Positions 1 through 6,186 of a DNA stretch of 6,250 nucleotides are shown here, piece after piece. The position numbers and the translations under genes are program-made. The stretch is taken from the NCBI GenBank assembly GCA_023128635.1, contig JAGMDP010000244.1:1-6250 (forward strand), read 5' to 3'. Source of the DNA: Candidatus Heimdallarchaeota archaeon (lineage in GTDB: Archaea; Asgardarchaeota; Heimdallarchaeia; JABLTI01). Every line of letters starts with the position of its first letter. Position 1 is the stretch's first letter. The notes below the pieces were generated by a model. The model did no database searches. It was not told where the DNA came from and worked only from the letters and a program-made list of their open reading frames with translations.

Positions 1-1262
1 AATCCAGTATAACCCTCATCAGTATAAGATGGTTTATTGTGATAGTCACTGAGAGTATTATTATCATATGGAAAACAAGGATCTAATCGAGACAGTAATT
101 TTGTACCATATTCATCTATATTGGCTTGATTATACATTTCTCCAGAATGATCTAAAACTTTGGCTACAAAATCGCCAAGATCAACCATCAGTGAACTTGC
201 TCCGACTAAAGAATGAATTATTTGGGATAATTCAGTTTTAATTTGAGCGATGATTTCTCTCATATTTGTTGCATTATAAGTTAATTCATCATATAACCAG
301 AAGGAAAACATATCAAAAGCATCCATTAAACTTGGCTCCTCAGCTAAATCTGTATGATCAAACTTTTCTAAATTATAGAAAGACGCTGAATCCCAGACGT
401 ACTTAAGTGGGTCAGTCGGTGGAGGAACTAAAACGGGATTTTTACATGATTTAAATCCCTCATAGGCAAGATCGTAGGGAGTCATAGCAGTATTTCTACT
501 TAGATTGTAAAGTATATCTCGAGGATGGTATAGTCCCTTTCCATCCTGAGTAGTTTCCCCAGCAATAACATAATGAGCTTCCCCAGCAAGTTGCCATTGT
601 AACTCAAAGGAACCTCCTAAACATGTGTCGATAAAAAGTGTGTCTACACCACCAGAAAGAGCTAGAGCTGATTCAACTTCCTCTACAGAAAGACAATCTC
701 CAAGAGCATACTCTATGTATGGATGAGGTTCATGGTAATCATAGCAAAGTCCAGCATACCCGCGACCATGATCCGACAATGTCAAAGCATAATTGTCAGC
801 TGGAAAGAACGTTTTGCAATAAGTAATAAGACCACTTAATGTTCCAGCAGCACCCATATTGGTGGGTCCATATTCAGCTAGTGTTGTAAGATTGTTTGCT
901 TCAATTTTTAGAAGCTTTCCATTGCCATTTGGATTACTTGGTGTGTATGGGGTATCGAATAATGCAATTACATTAAGACTTGCTTCAGATCCCGCAAGCA
1001 AATCTGAATTAACAAGTTTAGTAATCATTTTATTTTGATAATCACCTACAAAATTATTCGAGTTATCCAAACTACTAGTGACATAATCATCTCGAGTATC
1101 TCCACATAAATAGAGCATAAAGGTCCAATCTCTGACTGCTTGAGGGGTTATTTCAAGCTCAAATTCATTAGAAGGTTGTTTCGAGAAGATTGGAAAAGGA
1201 GTGATTATTGTGAAAAAAACAGCTAATATTAACATGTATGATAATAATCTTTTAAATTTCAT
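1..1262 (-). CDS. Secreted clostripain-like (peptidase C11) cysteine protease, 3' end cut by window edge
   Basis: The frame is open from an ATG at 1262 to the left edge (420 codons, no stop), so the C-terminus is missing. Residues 1-28 look like a Sec signal peptide: basic KFKR, then a long hydrophobic stretch up to PIFS, with no lipobox cysteine. The mature part opens with WTFMLYLCGD (46-55), the usual first strand of C11 peptidases. The catalytic dyad is visible as His165 in SDHGRGY and Cys214 in FIDTCLGG. The 49-residue spacing and the Asp two residues before the Cys (Asp212) match the clostripain fold, where that Asp lines the S1 pocket, so cleavage after Arg or Lys is inferred. Four N-glycosylation sequons (Asn124, 253, 330, 401) suit a surface or secreted protein. 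The start is supported by GGGGG six bases upstream and a TATA-like box. The physiological substrate is unknown. The family call is firm; specificity is inference. Confidence 0.9.
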   Translation of the reverse strand, partial: MKFKRLLSYMLILAVFFTIITPFPIFSKQPSNEFELEITPQAVRDWTFMLYLCGDTRDDYVTSSLDNSNNFVGDYQNKMITKLVNSDLLAGSEASLNVIALFDTPYTPSNPNGNGKLLKIEANNLTTLAEYGPTNMGAAGTLSGLITYCKTFFPADNYALTLSDHGRGYAGLCYDYHEPHPYIEYALGDCLSVEEVESALALSGGVDTLFIDTCLGGSFELQWQLAGEAHYVIAGETTQDGKGLYHPRDILYNLSRNTAMTPYDLAYEGFKSCKNPVLVPPPTDPLKYVWDSASFYNLEKFDHTDLAEEPSLMDAFDMFSFWLYDELTYNATNMREIIAQIKTELSQIIHSLVGASSLMVDLGDFVAKVLDHSGEMYNQANIDEYGTKLLSRLDPCFPYDNNTLSDYHNKPSYTDEGYTG

Positions 1263-1268
1263 TTTAAT

Positions 1269-1273
1269 CCCCC
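1269..1273 (-). promoter_or_regulatory. Ribosome binding site of the C11 protease gene
   Basis: On the minus strand GGGGG followed by ATTAAA precedes the ATG at 1262, a six-base spacer. It pairs reasonably with the pyrimidine-rich 3' end of 16S rRNA and supports this start, which also gives a complete signal peptide. Confidence 0.6.
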
Positions 1274-1304
1274 ATGAGTAGTTAGTATTTACAAATGCAA
1301 ATAC

Positions 1305-1314
1305 GAATATAAAG
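1305..1314 (-). promoter_or_regulatory. Candidate archaeal TATA box for the protease gene
   Basis: The minus strand reads CTTTATATTC, centred about 47 bases before the ATG at 1262. A start site some 26 bases downstream would leave a leader of about 20 bases holding the GGGGG ribosome binding site. This suggests the protease has its own promoter. The purine-rich BRE that often precedes an archaeal TATA box is not obvious. Confidence 0.45.
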
Positions 1315-1338
1315 CTACAGCAGATAACATAGAATTTT

Positions 1339-1358
1339 CATAAGTTAATTTTCTTATG
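1339..1358. repeat. Inverted repeat between the winged-helix and protease genes
   Basis: CATAAG and CTTATG form perfect 6-base arms around an 8-base A/T loop. The element lies 18 bases beyond the winged-helix stop and about 25 bases upstream of the candidate protease TATA box. It could be a weak transcript end for the upstream gene, although no T-tract follows on the minus strand, or a binding site for a dimeric regulator. In such AT-rich DNA a repeat this short can also arise by chance. Confidence 0.35.
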
Positions 1359-1375
1359 ATTCAAAAGAATTCGAG

Positions 1376-1648
1376 TTAATCTTCACCTACAGCCATGTAG
1401 ACCATATTGTCTCTTATCAATTCTATTCGTCGTTTACTCTTAGTAATATAAGAAACGTGGACTATTCCTCTTATCTCGAGTTCCATAAGGATTTGATTAA
1501 TCTCAGTTTTAGAGACATCACCAAATTCCATAGACAAGATCTTAGATAACTCATCATCTAGTAAAACACCTTGTCGTTTTTGGATGGCCATTAGAACTGC
1601 AGTTGCAAGAGGCATACTTTTCCAAATTGCTGATCTTTCTTTAGACAT
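1376..1648 (-). CDS. Small winged-helix DNA-binding-like protein, 90 aa
   Basis: I do not recognise a named family. The pattern reads as one winged helix-turn-helix domain with almost nothing else: a first helix around residues 11-25 (LATAVLMAIQKRQ), a second at 30-41 (DDELSKILSMEF), a likely recognition helix at 46-61 (SKTEINQILMELEIRGI), and a beta-hairpin wing at 62-78 (VHVSYITKSKRRIELI) with a basic turn KSKRR. The order helix, helix, helix, 'RGIV', wing is typical of archaeal transcription regulators of this size, so DNA binding is inferred. There is no ligand domain, metal site or membrane segment. An AAGGAG sits 12 bases before the ATG, a long spacer, but there is no in-frame start between it and the ATG. 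It lies 137 bases after cdc48 and 113 bases before the protease gene. It could act on the protease promoter or its own, or be a component of a larger complex; nothing here decides. Confidence 0.8.
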   Translation of the reverse strand: MSKERSAIWKSMPLATAVLMAIQKRQGVLLDDELSKILSMEFGDVSKTEINQILMELEIRGIVHVSYITKSKRRIELIRDNMVYMAVGED

Positions 1649-1660
1649 TTTGTCTGAAAA

Positions 1661-1666
1661 CTCCTT
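1661..1666 (-). promoter_or_regulatory. Ribosome binding site of the winged-helix gene
   Basis: The minus strand reads AAGGAG, 12 bases before the ATG at 1648. The match to the Shine-Dalgarno core is good but the spacer is longer than usual. Confidence 0.5.
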
Positions 1667-1712
1667 AGATAAAGTAGTTGTTTAAAAATCGGAACAAAAA
1701 TCCCAAATCAAT

Positions 1713-1723
1713 CTTTATTTATC
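1713..1723 (-). promoter_or_regulatory. Weak candidate TATA box for the winged-helix gene
   Basis: GATAAATAAAG on the minus strand is centred about 70 bases before the ATG at 1648. A second option, GATTTTTAAA at 1681-1690, lies closer and would place the start of transcription almost at the ribosome binding site. The gene may instead be read through from cdc48, since the intervening 137 bases show no hairpin and only short T-runs. Confidence 0.2.
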
Positions 1724-1785
1724 ATCCTTTAAAGAATTGTGGTTTGTTTGTTTCGATTATTGTGTAATCTTATTTTATTCTAACC

Positions 1786-3978
1786 TCATATTACTGGTGA
1801 AAGTTCTGCAACTTCGACAGAAGCTCTCTTGAATCTTTCAGCTGCTTTCTCATAATATTTCATTGTTTCAGCTGTAATTGAAGCATATACTTTCTTCCGT
1901 GCATCAGTGAAATGTTTCATTAAAACTATTGAAGCATTCATATCTTCTCTTAATGATAACATTGCTGATTCTCTACATAAAGACTCGATATCTGCTCCTG
2001 AAAATCCTTCAATTTCTTTTGCTATCTGCTTTAGATTAACATCTTTAGCAATAGGCATTTCTTTCGTGAAAATTTGTAGGATTTTTAATCGTGATTTTTG
2101 ATCTGGTGGTGGAATTAATACAAATCTATCAAATCGTCCTGGTCTTAACAGAGCATTGTCGACAATATCAGGTCTATTTGTGGCTGCTATGATTACTACT
2201 TGTTTAATCATTTCCAAACCATCAATTTCTGTTAAGAGCTGACTTATGACTCGTTCTGTTGATCCTGAATCACCAAATCCACTGCCTCTTTTCGGAGCAA
2301 GAGCATCAATTTCATCAAAAAAGACTATGGTTGGTGCTGCCATCTTCGCTTTTCTGAAAATTTCTCTAACAGCTTTCTCGGATTCGCCTACCCATTTACT
2401 CATTACTTCTGGACCTTTAATACTAATGAAATTGACTTCGCTTTCAGTAGCTACTGCTTTTGCGAGAAGTGTTTTTCCGCACCCAGGTGGGCCAAACAAG
2501 AGTATTCCTCTTGGAGGTGATATTCCCATTCTGCTAAATGATTCTTTAAATTTCAAAGGCCATTCTATAGCTTCTTTTAACTCCCTTACTTGATCATCTA
2601 ATCCCCCAACATCTGTCCAACGAATATTTGGTATTTCTGTGAATACTTCTCTAATAGCTGAAGGTTGTATTTCCTTCATGGCTGTTTGGAAGTCATCATG
2701 AGTTACTTCGAGTATTTCTAATAATTCGGGAGTAATTAATTTATCAGCATTTTCAATATCTGGGAGGTATCTTCTTAAGGCTTTCATTGCTGATTCTCGA
2801 CAGAGAGCTTGTAGGTCAGCACCAACATAGCCATGAGTTTTTTCTGCAAAGAAATCTAAATTAACGTCTTCTGCAAGAGGCATTCCTCGGGAATGAATTA
2901 ACAAGATTTCGCGTCGACCATCTCGATCAGGAACACCAATTTCGATTTCTCGATCAAACCGTCCGGGTCTTCTTAGAGCAGGATCAATAGAGTTTGGTCT
3001 ATTAGTTGCTCCAACTACAATTACTTCTCCTCTGGAAACCATCCCATCCATTAAGGCTAGTAATTGAGCAACAACTCTGCGTTCAACTTCCCCGGTAACA
3101 TCAGCTCGTTTACTTGCAATTGCATCAAGCTCATCAATAAAAACAATTGTAGGAGCTTTTGCTGAAGCGTCTTTGAAAATTTGTCGAAGTCTTTGCTCGG
3201 ATTCACCATAAAACTTTGACATGATCTCGGGACCATTTATTGTAACAAAATTTGAAGCGCTTTCATTTGCAACGGCTTTTGCGATAAGTGTTTTTCCACA
3301 ACCGGGTGGACCATGTAAAAGAACCCCTTTTGGTGGATCAATCCCCAGTTTCTGGAAGAGTTCAGGGTGCCTCATTGGTAGCTCGACCATTTCACGGATA
3401 CGACGAATTTGGTCACCAAGACCACCTATGTCTTCATAGGAAGTGCGAGGTAGCGCTTCTTCTGAAACTTGAACGGGTTTATCAATAACTTTCAGTTCAG
3501 TATCTTCAGTGATTCTGATAATTCCTTTAGGAGTTGTAGATGTAACAGTAAAAGGCAAAGATTTGCCTAAGATTGGAATTAAAACAGTATCTTCCTCTGT
3601 TAATGGATAACCTAATAATTTTCTTTTCACAAAATTCTCGAAACTATAATCTATAGCAACTGGTGTTTGGAAAGGTGCCAAAGTTACTGTTTTTGCATTT
3701 TTCGCATTTGCTTTGGAAATTGTTACTTTTTCTGACAATCCAGTATCAGCATTATTTCTTAGAAGCTTATCCATTCGTATTAATCCAGCATTCTGATCTT
3801 CCGGATAAGCAGGCCAAGCAATGGCAGAAGTTGATTTCTTTCCTTTTATCTCTACAACATCACCAGTAGTAACGTTGATTTGTCTCATGGAAAGACCATC
3901 GATTCTTACTTTCTGACGTCCGATATCACGTTGTCTTGCTTCGGCAACTTTTAAGGTAATATTTGGTTTTGTTGGCAT
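1786..3978 (-). CDS. cdc48: Cdc48/VAT-family AAA+ ATPase (p97/VCP homologue), 730 aa
   Basis: This is a hexameric ATP-driven protein unfoldase of the cytoplasm that extracts or unfolds substrates, usually for the proteasome. Numbering is from the ATG at 3978. Residues 1-85 form the N-terminal double-psi barrel ([14 protein letters not shown]) and about 100-170 the CDC48_2 subdomain. Two complete AAA rings follow. D1 has Walker A GPPGCGKT (223-230), Walker B IVFIDE (Asp282, Glu283), sensor Asn326 and arginine fingers Arg337 and Arg340. D2 has Walker A (496-503), Walker B IVFFDE (Asp555, Glu556), sensor Asn601 and Arg612 and Arg615. Both rings therefore look catalytically active. The pore loops are KFYG (255-258) and KWVG (528-531); aromatic residues in both suit threading of substrate. 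The tail ends LSPVI and lacks the Hb-Tyr-X proteasome-docking motif. A GTG at 3987 is in frame three codons earlier, but its GTGA sits where a Shine-Dalgarno for the ATG should be, so the ATG is preferred. The size is normal for archaeal homologues. Confidence 0.97.
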   Translation of the reverse strand: MPTKPNITLKVAEARQRDIGRQKVRIDGLSMRQINVTTGDVVEIKGKKSTSAIAWPAYPEDQNAGLIRMDKLLRNNADTGLSEKVTISKANAKNAKTVTLAPFQTPVAIDYSFENFVKRKLLGYPLTEEDTVLIPILGKSLPFTVTSTTPKGIIRITEDTELKVIDKPVQVSEEALPRTSYEDIGGLGDQIRRIREMVELPMRHPELFQKLGIDPPKGVLLHGPPGCGKTLIAKAVANESASNFVTINGPEIMSKFYGESEQRLRQIFKDASAKAPTIVFIDELDAIASKRADVTGEVERRVVAQLLALMDGMVSRGEVIVVGATNRPNSIDPALRRPGRFDREIEIGVPDRDGRREILLIHSRGMPLAEDVNLDFFAEKTHGYVGADLQALCRESAMKALRRYLPDIENADKLITPELLEILEVTHDDFQTAMKEIQPSAIREVFTEIPNIRWTDVGGLDDQVRELKEAIEWPLKFKESFSRMGISPPRGILLFGPPGCGKTLLAKAVATESEVNFISIKGPEVMSKWVGESEKAVREIFRKAKMAAPTIVFFDEIDALAPKRGSGFGDSGSTERVISQLLTEIDGLEMIKQVVIIAATNRPDIVDNALLRPGRFDRFVLIPPPDQKSRLKILQIFTKEMPIAKDVNLKQIAKEIEGFSGADIESLCRESAMLSLREDMNASIVLMKHFTDARKKVYASITAETMKYYEKAAERFKRASVEVAELSPVI

Positions 3979-3983
3979 ATAAG

Positions 3984-3987
3984 TCAC
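3984..3987 (-). promoter_or_regulatory. GTGA Shine-Dalgarno that decides the cdc48 start
   Basis: The minus strand reads GTGACTTATATG. GTGA lies five bases before the ATG at 3978 and matches the GGTGA type of site used by cysS in this window. The alternative is that GTG at 3987 is itself the start codon, but only a weak TTTGGAAAT precedes it. Confidence 0.5.
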
Positions 3988-4023
3988 ATTTCCAAATGAA
4001 TCTATATTTTTAGAGCGTATACT

Positions 4024-4037
4024 GCTTTTTAATTATA
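4024..4037 (-). promoter_or_regulatory. Candidate TATA box for cdc48
   Basis: The minus strand reads TTATAATTAAAAAG, centred about 50 bases before the ATG at 3978, which would give a leader of roughly 25 bases. A nearer A/T run, CTAAAAATATAG around 4001-4012, is an alternative that would make the transcript nearly leaderless. Confidence 0.35.
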
Positions 4038-4129
4038 ATTTAGAGGCAAATAGAGATAGTTTTCAAGTCTTTCTATTATATTCGAATTAATATTAAGTTT
4101 TTACTTTTAAAAAGAATCATCTTGTGACA

Positions 4130-4154
4130 TAAAAATAGAAGAAAATAAAAAAAA
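4130..4154 (-). terminator. T-tract terminator after the zinc-ribbon gene
   Basis: Starting 17 bases past the TAA of the zinc-ribbon gene, the minus strand carries a run of eight T's followed by further T-rich bursts (ATTTTCTTC, ATTTTT). No stem precedes it. Archaeal RNA polymerase can stop at such U-tracts alone, so this probably separates the gene from cdc48. Confidence 0.5.
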
Positions 4155-4170
4155 GAAGGTGAAGTATGAT

Positions 4171-4428
4171 TTAATCACCCATGCCAAAAATGTTAGTTCC
4201 TGATCCAACTTGCTGGATATTCATTATAGTTTCACATCTTGGGCAAACAAACACCATTGAATAGAGATATGAGGAAGCGCCAAGAAATGGTACTTTAGGA
4301 CCTGCTGCTTTACCCATGTAACCTTTCACCCATGAAATTTCTTCGCGACAATGAGGACATATCATTTTCCGACCAAATTCGAAAGGATATTCCATCTCCA
4401 TGATTCTAGATATGTATTTCCTGAACAT
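4171..4428 (-). CDS. Small two-CxxC zinc-ribbon protein of unknown function, 85 aa
   Basis: I do not recognise the family. Numbering is from the ATG at 4428. Two knuckles, CPHC (24-27) and CPRC (62-65), supply four cysteines for one zinc ion, with 34 residues between them, in the manner of a zinc ribbon. The N-terminus (FRKYISRIMEMEYP) is probably a basic or amphipathic helix. The linker contains a Gly/Pro-rich segment (GKAAGPKVPFLGASS) and a hydrophobic strand leading into the second knuckle (YLYSMVFVCPRC). The tail is glycine-rich (GSGTNIFGMGD). There is no signal peptide or clear membrane segment, so it is likely cytoplasmic and may bind nucleic acid or protein. An in-frame GTG at 4437 would add three residues, but its GTGA is better placed as a ribosome binding site for the ATG. 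It lies between the cysS terminator and cdc48 and appears to have its own promoter, so its neighbours say little about its job. Confidence 0.8.
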   Translation of the reverse strand: MFRKYISRIMEMEYPFEFGRKMICPHCREEISWVKGYMGKAAGPKVPFLGASSYLYSMVFVCPRCETIMNIQQVGSGTNIFGMGD

Positions 4429-4433
4429 TTTAC

Positions 4434-4437
4434 TCAC
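4434..4437 (-). promoter_or_regulatory. GTGA Shine-Dalgarno that decides the zinc-ribbon gene start
   Basis: The minus strand reads GTGAGTAAAATG. GTGA is placed five bases before the ATG at 4428, the same arrangement as at cdc48. No ribosome binding site is seen upstream of the GTG, which is preceded by TTTTCAAA. Confidence 0.5.
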
Positions 4438-4470
4438 TTTGAAAATAGCAATTTCTAATTAATCTAATTA

Positions 4471-4480
4471 CTTTATTAAG
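4471..4480 (-). promoter_or_regulatory. Candidate TATA box for the zinc-ribbon gene
   Basis: CTTAATAAAG on the minus strand is centred 47 bases before the ATG at 4428, the same distance as at the protease gene. It begins just beyond the T-tract that ends the cysS transcript, consistent with a new transcription unit. Confidence 0.4.
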
Positions 4481-4490
4481 ATGTTCAAAT

Positions 4491-4521
4491 AAAAAAAGGT
4501 AATTGACTTTCTCAGAAAGTC
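4491..4521 (-). terminator. Hairpin plus T-tract terminator of cysS
   Basis: GACTTTCTCAGAAAGTC at 4505-4521 is a perfect inverted repeat, with 8-base arms around one base; as RNA, a 6-base stem with a 5-base loop is realistic. On the minus strand it is followed by AATTACC and seven T's (4491-4497). The last base of the cysS TAG stop (4521) is the first base of the stem. It has the look of a bacterial-style intrinsic terminator, and the T-run alone could also serve archaeal polymerase. Confidence 0.65.
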
Positions 4522-5966
4522 TATTTCTTAATTTTCCAAATGGTTCCTTTTGATGAATCCTCGAGAACGATATTCACTTCTGCCAATTTGTCTCTTATTT
4601 TATCGCTTGTTTTGTAATCTTTGTTTTTTCTCGCTTCGTTTCTGAGATCAATTATAAGATTCAGTAGTTCATCTAATGTTTTGTCATCAGCACCAAATGA
4701 TACCTCAGAGCTTTTAACAAAAAGACCAAAAGTATCCAATAGTAGCTTGTACATTTCAAATGCTTCTTGTAGTGTTCCGTGGTTAATCTCGTCTTCAATG
4801 TATTTATTTAGCGCTTTTGCAAGTCCATGTATTGCTTTCAAACCCTTTGGGGTATCAAAATTCTTATCCATTCCTTTTTCGAAGTCCTTCCGAACTTTTT
4901 TGACTTCTTTGAGTAATTCCTCTTCGCGTTTACTCATGGGAGATTTTTGGGTGAGGGAACGCATATGACTTTGCACATTCTCGAAAGTTGTTCGGAGACG
5001 TTCAACACTATTTTTCGCTCCTATGAGTTTATCTTCTGAGAATTCAAGGATTGCACCATATCTTGTTGAAAGGAAAAAGTATCTAATAGTATCCGCATCG
5101 AATTTATCCATCAATTCATGTAGAGTAGTAACATTACCCAAAGATTTCGACATTTTCTCTTCACTAAGATTAAGGAATTCCCCATAGATCCAATATTTCA
5201 CGAAAGGTTTTCCAGTCGCACCTTCTGATTGCGCTATTTCATTAGTATGGTGTGGGAATTTAAGATCAACAGCACCTGTATGAATATCGAATGTTTCGCC
5301 AAGGTATTTCATCGACATTGCAGAACATTCTATGTGCCAACCAGGACGTCCTTTGCCCCAAGGACTTTCAAAGAAGATCCTTCGTTTGATTTCTTCTTCT
5401 GTGCTTTTCTTCCATAGAGCGAAATCCCGAACATTGCCTTTTTCATAGGTATCAGCTTTTGCTCGAACACCTACTTGTAATGTCTCGAGATCAACATTTG
5501 CAATTTTACCGTAATCTTTGAATTTCTTGATTGTAAAGTAGACCCCATCTTCTGTTTCGTATGCATAGCCTTTTTCTTCAAGTTTCTTGATGAGATCAAT
5601 CATTTCCTTGATATGGTCTGTTGCTCTTGGATAGACATGTGCTCGTTTCATATGAAGCCAGTCAATGCCTTCAAAGAAAACATCAGTATGCTTCTCTGTA
5701 AATTCTTGAAGGGTTAAGCCTTCTACAGCTGAATCACGAATTGTTTTGTCATCAATATCAGTTATATTCATCAAATGGAAGACTTCGTAACCTTTGAATT
5801 CAAAATATCGGCGCATCATGTCAGCCATGAAAAATGTTCTATAGTTTCCAATATGTGGAGTACTATAAACAGTCGGACCACAAGTGTACATGTTAACTTT
5901 ACCGTCCACTAGTGGTTTGAATTCCTCCATTTTTCTCGTAAGGCTGTTTCGAACAACTAAAGTCAT
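4521..5966 (-). CDS. cysS: Cysteinyl-tRNA synthetase (EC 6.1.1.16), 481 aa
   Basis: This class Ia synthetase joins cysteine to tRNA(Cys) in the cytoplasm using ATP. The Rossmann domain carries the HIGH-type motif as HIGN (38-41), after YTCGPTVYSTP, and the KMSKS loop at 271-275. The zinc site that selects cysteine is complete: Cys29, Cys214 (WHIECS), His239 and Glu243 (FPHHTNE), spaced as in the E. coli enzyme. After about residue 315 comes the helical DALR-type and C-terminal tRNA-binding region, ending in a lysine-rich tail (TIWKIKK). Length is close to the E. coli enzyme (461 aa). Small departures from the common pattern are DIHTGAVD in place of the usual DIHGGG-D and HHTNE in place of HHENE; no ligand is lost. 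The ATG is fixed by GGTGA seven bases upstream. Its presence means the organism can charge tRNA(Cys) directly and need not rely on the SepRS/SepCysS route of some archaea. It has its own terminator and probably its own promoter. Confidence 0.97.
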   Translation of the reverse strand: MTLVVRNSLTRKMEEFKPLVDGKVNMYTCGPTVYSTPHIGNYRTFFMADMMRRYFEFKGYEVFHLMNITDIDDKTIRDSAVEGLTLQEFTEKHTDVFFEGIDWLHMKRAHVYPRATDHIKEMIDLIKKLEEKGYAYETEDGVYFTIKKFKDYGKIANVDLETLQVGVRAKADTYEKGNVRDFALWKKSTEEEIKRRIFFESPWGKGRPGWHIECSAMSMKYLGETFDIHTGAVDLKFPHHTNEIAQSEGATGKPFVKYWIYGEFLNLSEEKMSKSLGNVTTLHELMDKFDADTIRYFFLSTRYGAILEFSEDKLIGAKNSVERLRTTFENVQSHMRSLTQKSPMSKREEELLKEVKKVRKDFEKGMDKNFDTPKGLKAIHGLAKALNKYIEDEINHGTLQEAFEMYKLLLDTFGLFVKSSEVSFGADDKTLDELLNLIIDLRNEARKNKDYKTSDKIRDKLAEVNIVLEDSSKGTIWKIKK

Positions 5967-5973
5967 TTATTAT

Positions 5974-5978
5974 TCACC
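5974..5978 (-). promoter_or_regulatory. Ribosome binding site of cysS
   Basis: The minus strand reads GTGGTGAATAATAAATG. GGTGA, seven bases before the ATG at 5966, is the archaeal Shine-Dalgarno pattern and confirms the start. Confidence 0.65.
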
Positions 5979-6004
5979 ACTGAAGTAATTCAACGAATAT
6001 TATC

Positions 6005-6014
6005 CATTAAATTC
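6005..6014 (-). promoter_or_regulatory. Candidate TATA box for cysS
   Basis: GAATTTAATG on the minus strand is centred about 44 bases before the ATG at 5966, in keeping with the spacing seen at other genes here. The self-complementary CTTTTAAAAG at 6049-6058 is an alternative that would give a leader of about 60 bases. Confidence 0.3.
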
Positions 6015-6128
6015 TTCGTTTAGCTCCTTATTTCTCAACCTCTAATCTCTTTTAAAAGGATTCTTGCAAGTATTGCCAAGATTTCCGTTATCGAAGTTAT
6101 ATTATCAAAATTAAAACACAGAATATTG

Positions 6129-6141
6129 ATATACTAATATT
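6129..6141 (+). promoter_or_regulatory. Candidate TATA box of the divergent right-edge frame
   Basis: ATATACTAATATT on the plus strand is centred about 52 bases before the ATG at 6187. The surrounding 6122-6141 also has AATATT at both ends. The call depends on the right-edge frame being a real gene. Confidence 0.2.
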
Positions 6142-6186
6142 AGGTAATCTCTTGTAGAAATTGAAAAATAATACAGGTTATTAAAA

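Noticed and set aside
638..826. 62-codon plus-strand frame inside the protease gene
   Set aside because: It lies opposite the region encoding the catalytic His and Cys of the C11 protease and has no domain-like composition; it is a shadow frame.
2246..2593. 115-codon plus-strand frame inside cdc48
   Set aside because: It is antisense to the D2 Walker A and B region of Cdc48; constraint on that gene keeps the opposite frame open.
4080..4170. Possible small RNA or small ORF between cdc48 and the zinc-ribbon gene
   Set aside because: The stretch is A/T-rich with T-tracts and shows no convincing stem or start with a ribosome binding site; a terminator plus promoter explains it.
4621..4968. 115-codon plus-strand frame inside cysS
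   Set aside because: It is antisense to the charged C-terminal helices of CysRS; its serine- and phenylalanine-rich content is what antisense reading of Lys- and Glu-rich DNA gives.
6122..6141. AATATT-8-AATATT as a possible operator
   Set aside because: AATATT is self-complementary and common in AT-rich DNA, so the symmetry carries little weight without conservation data.
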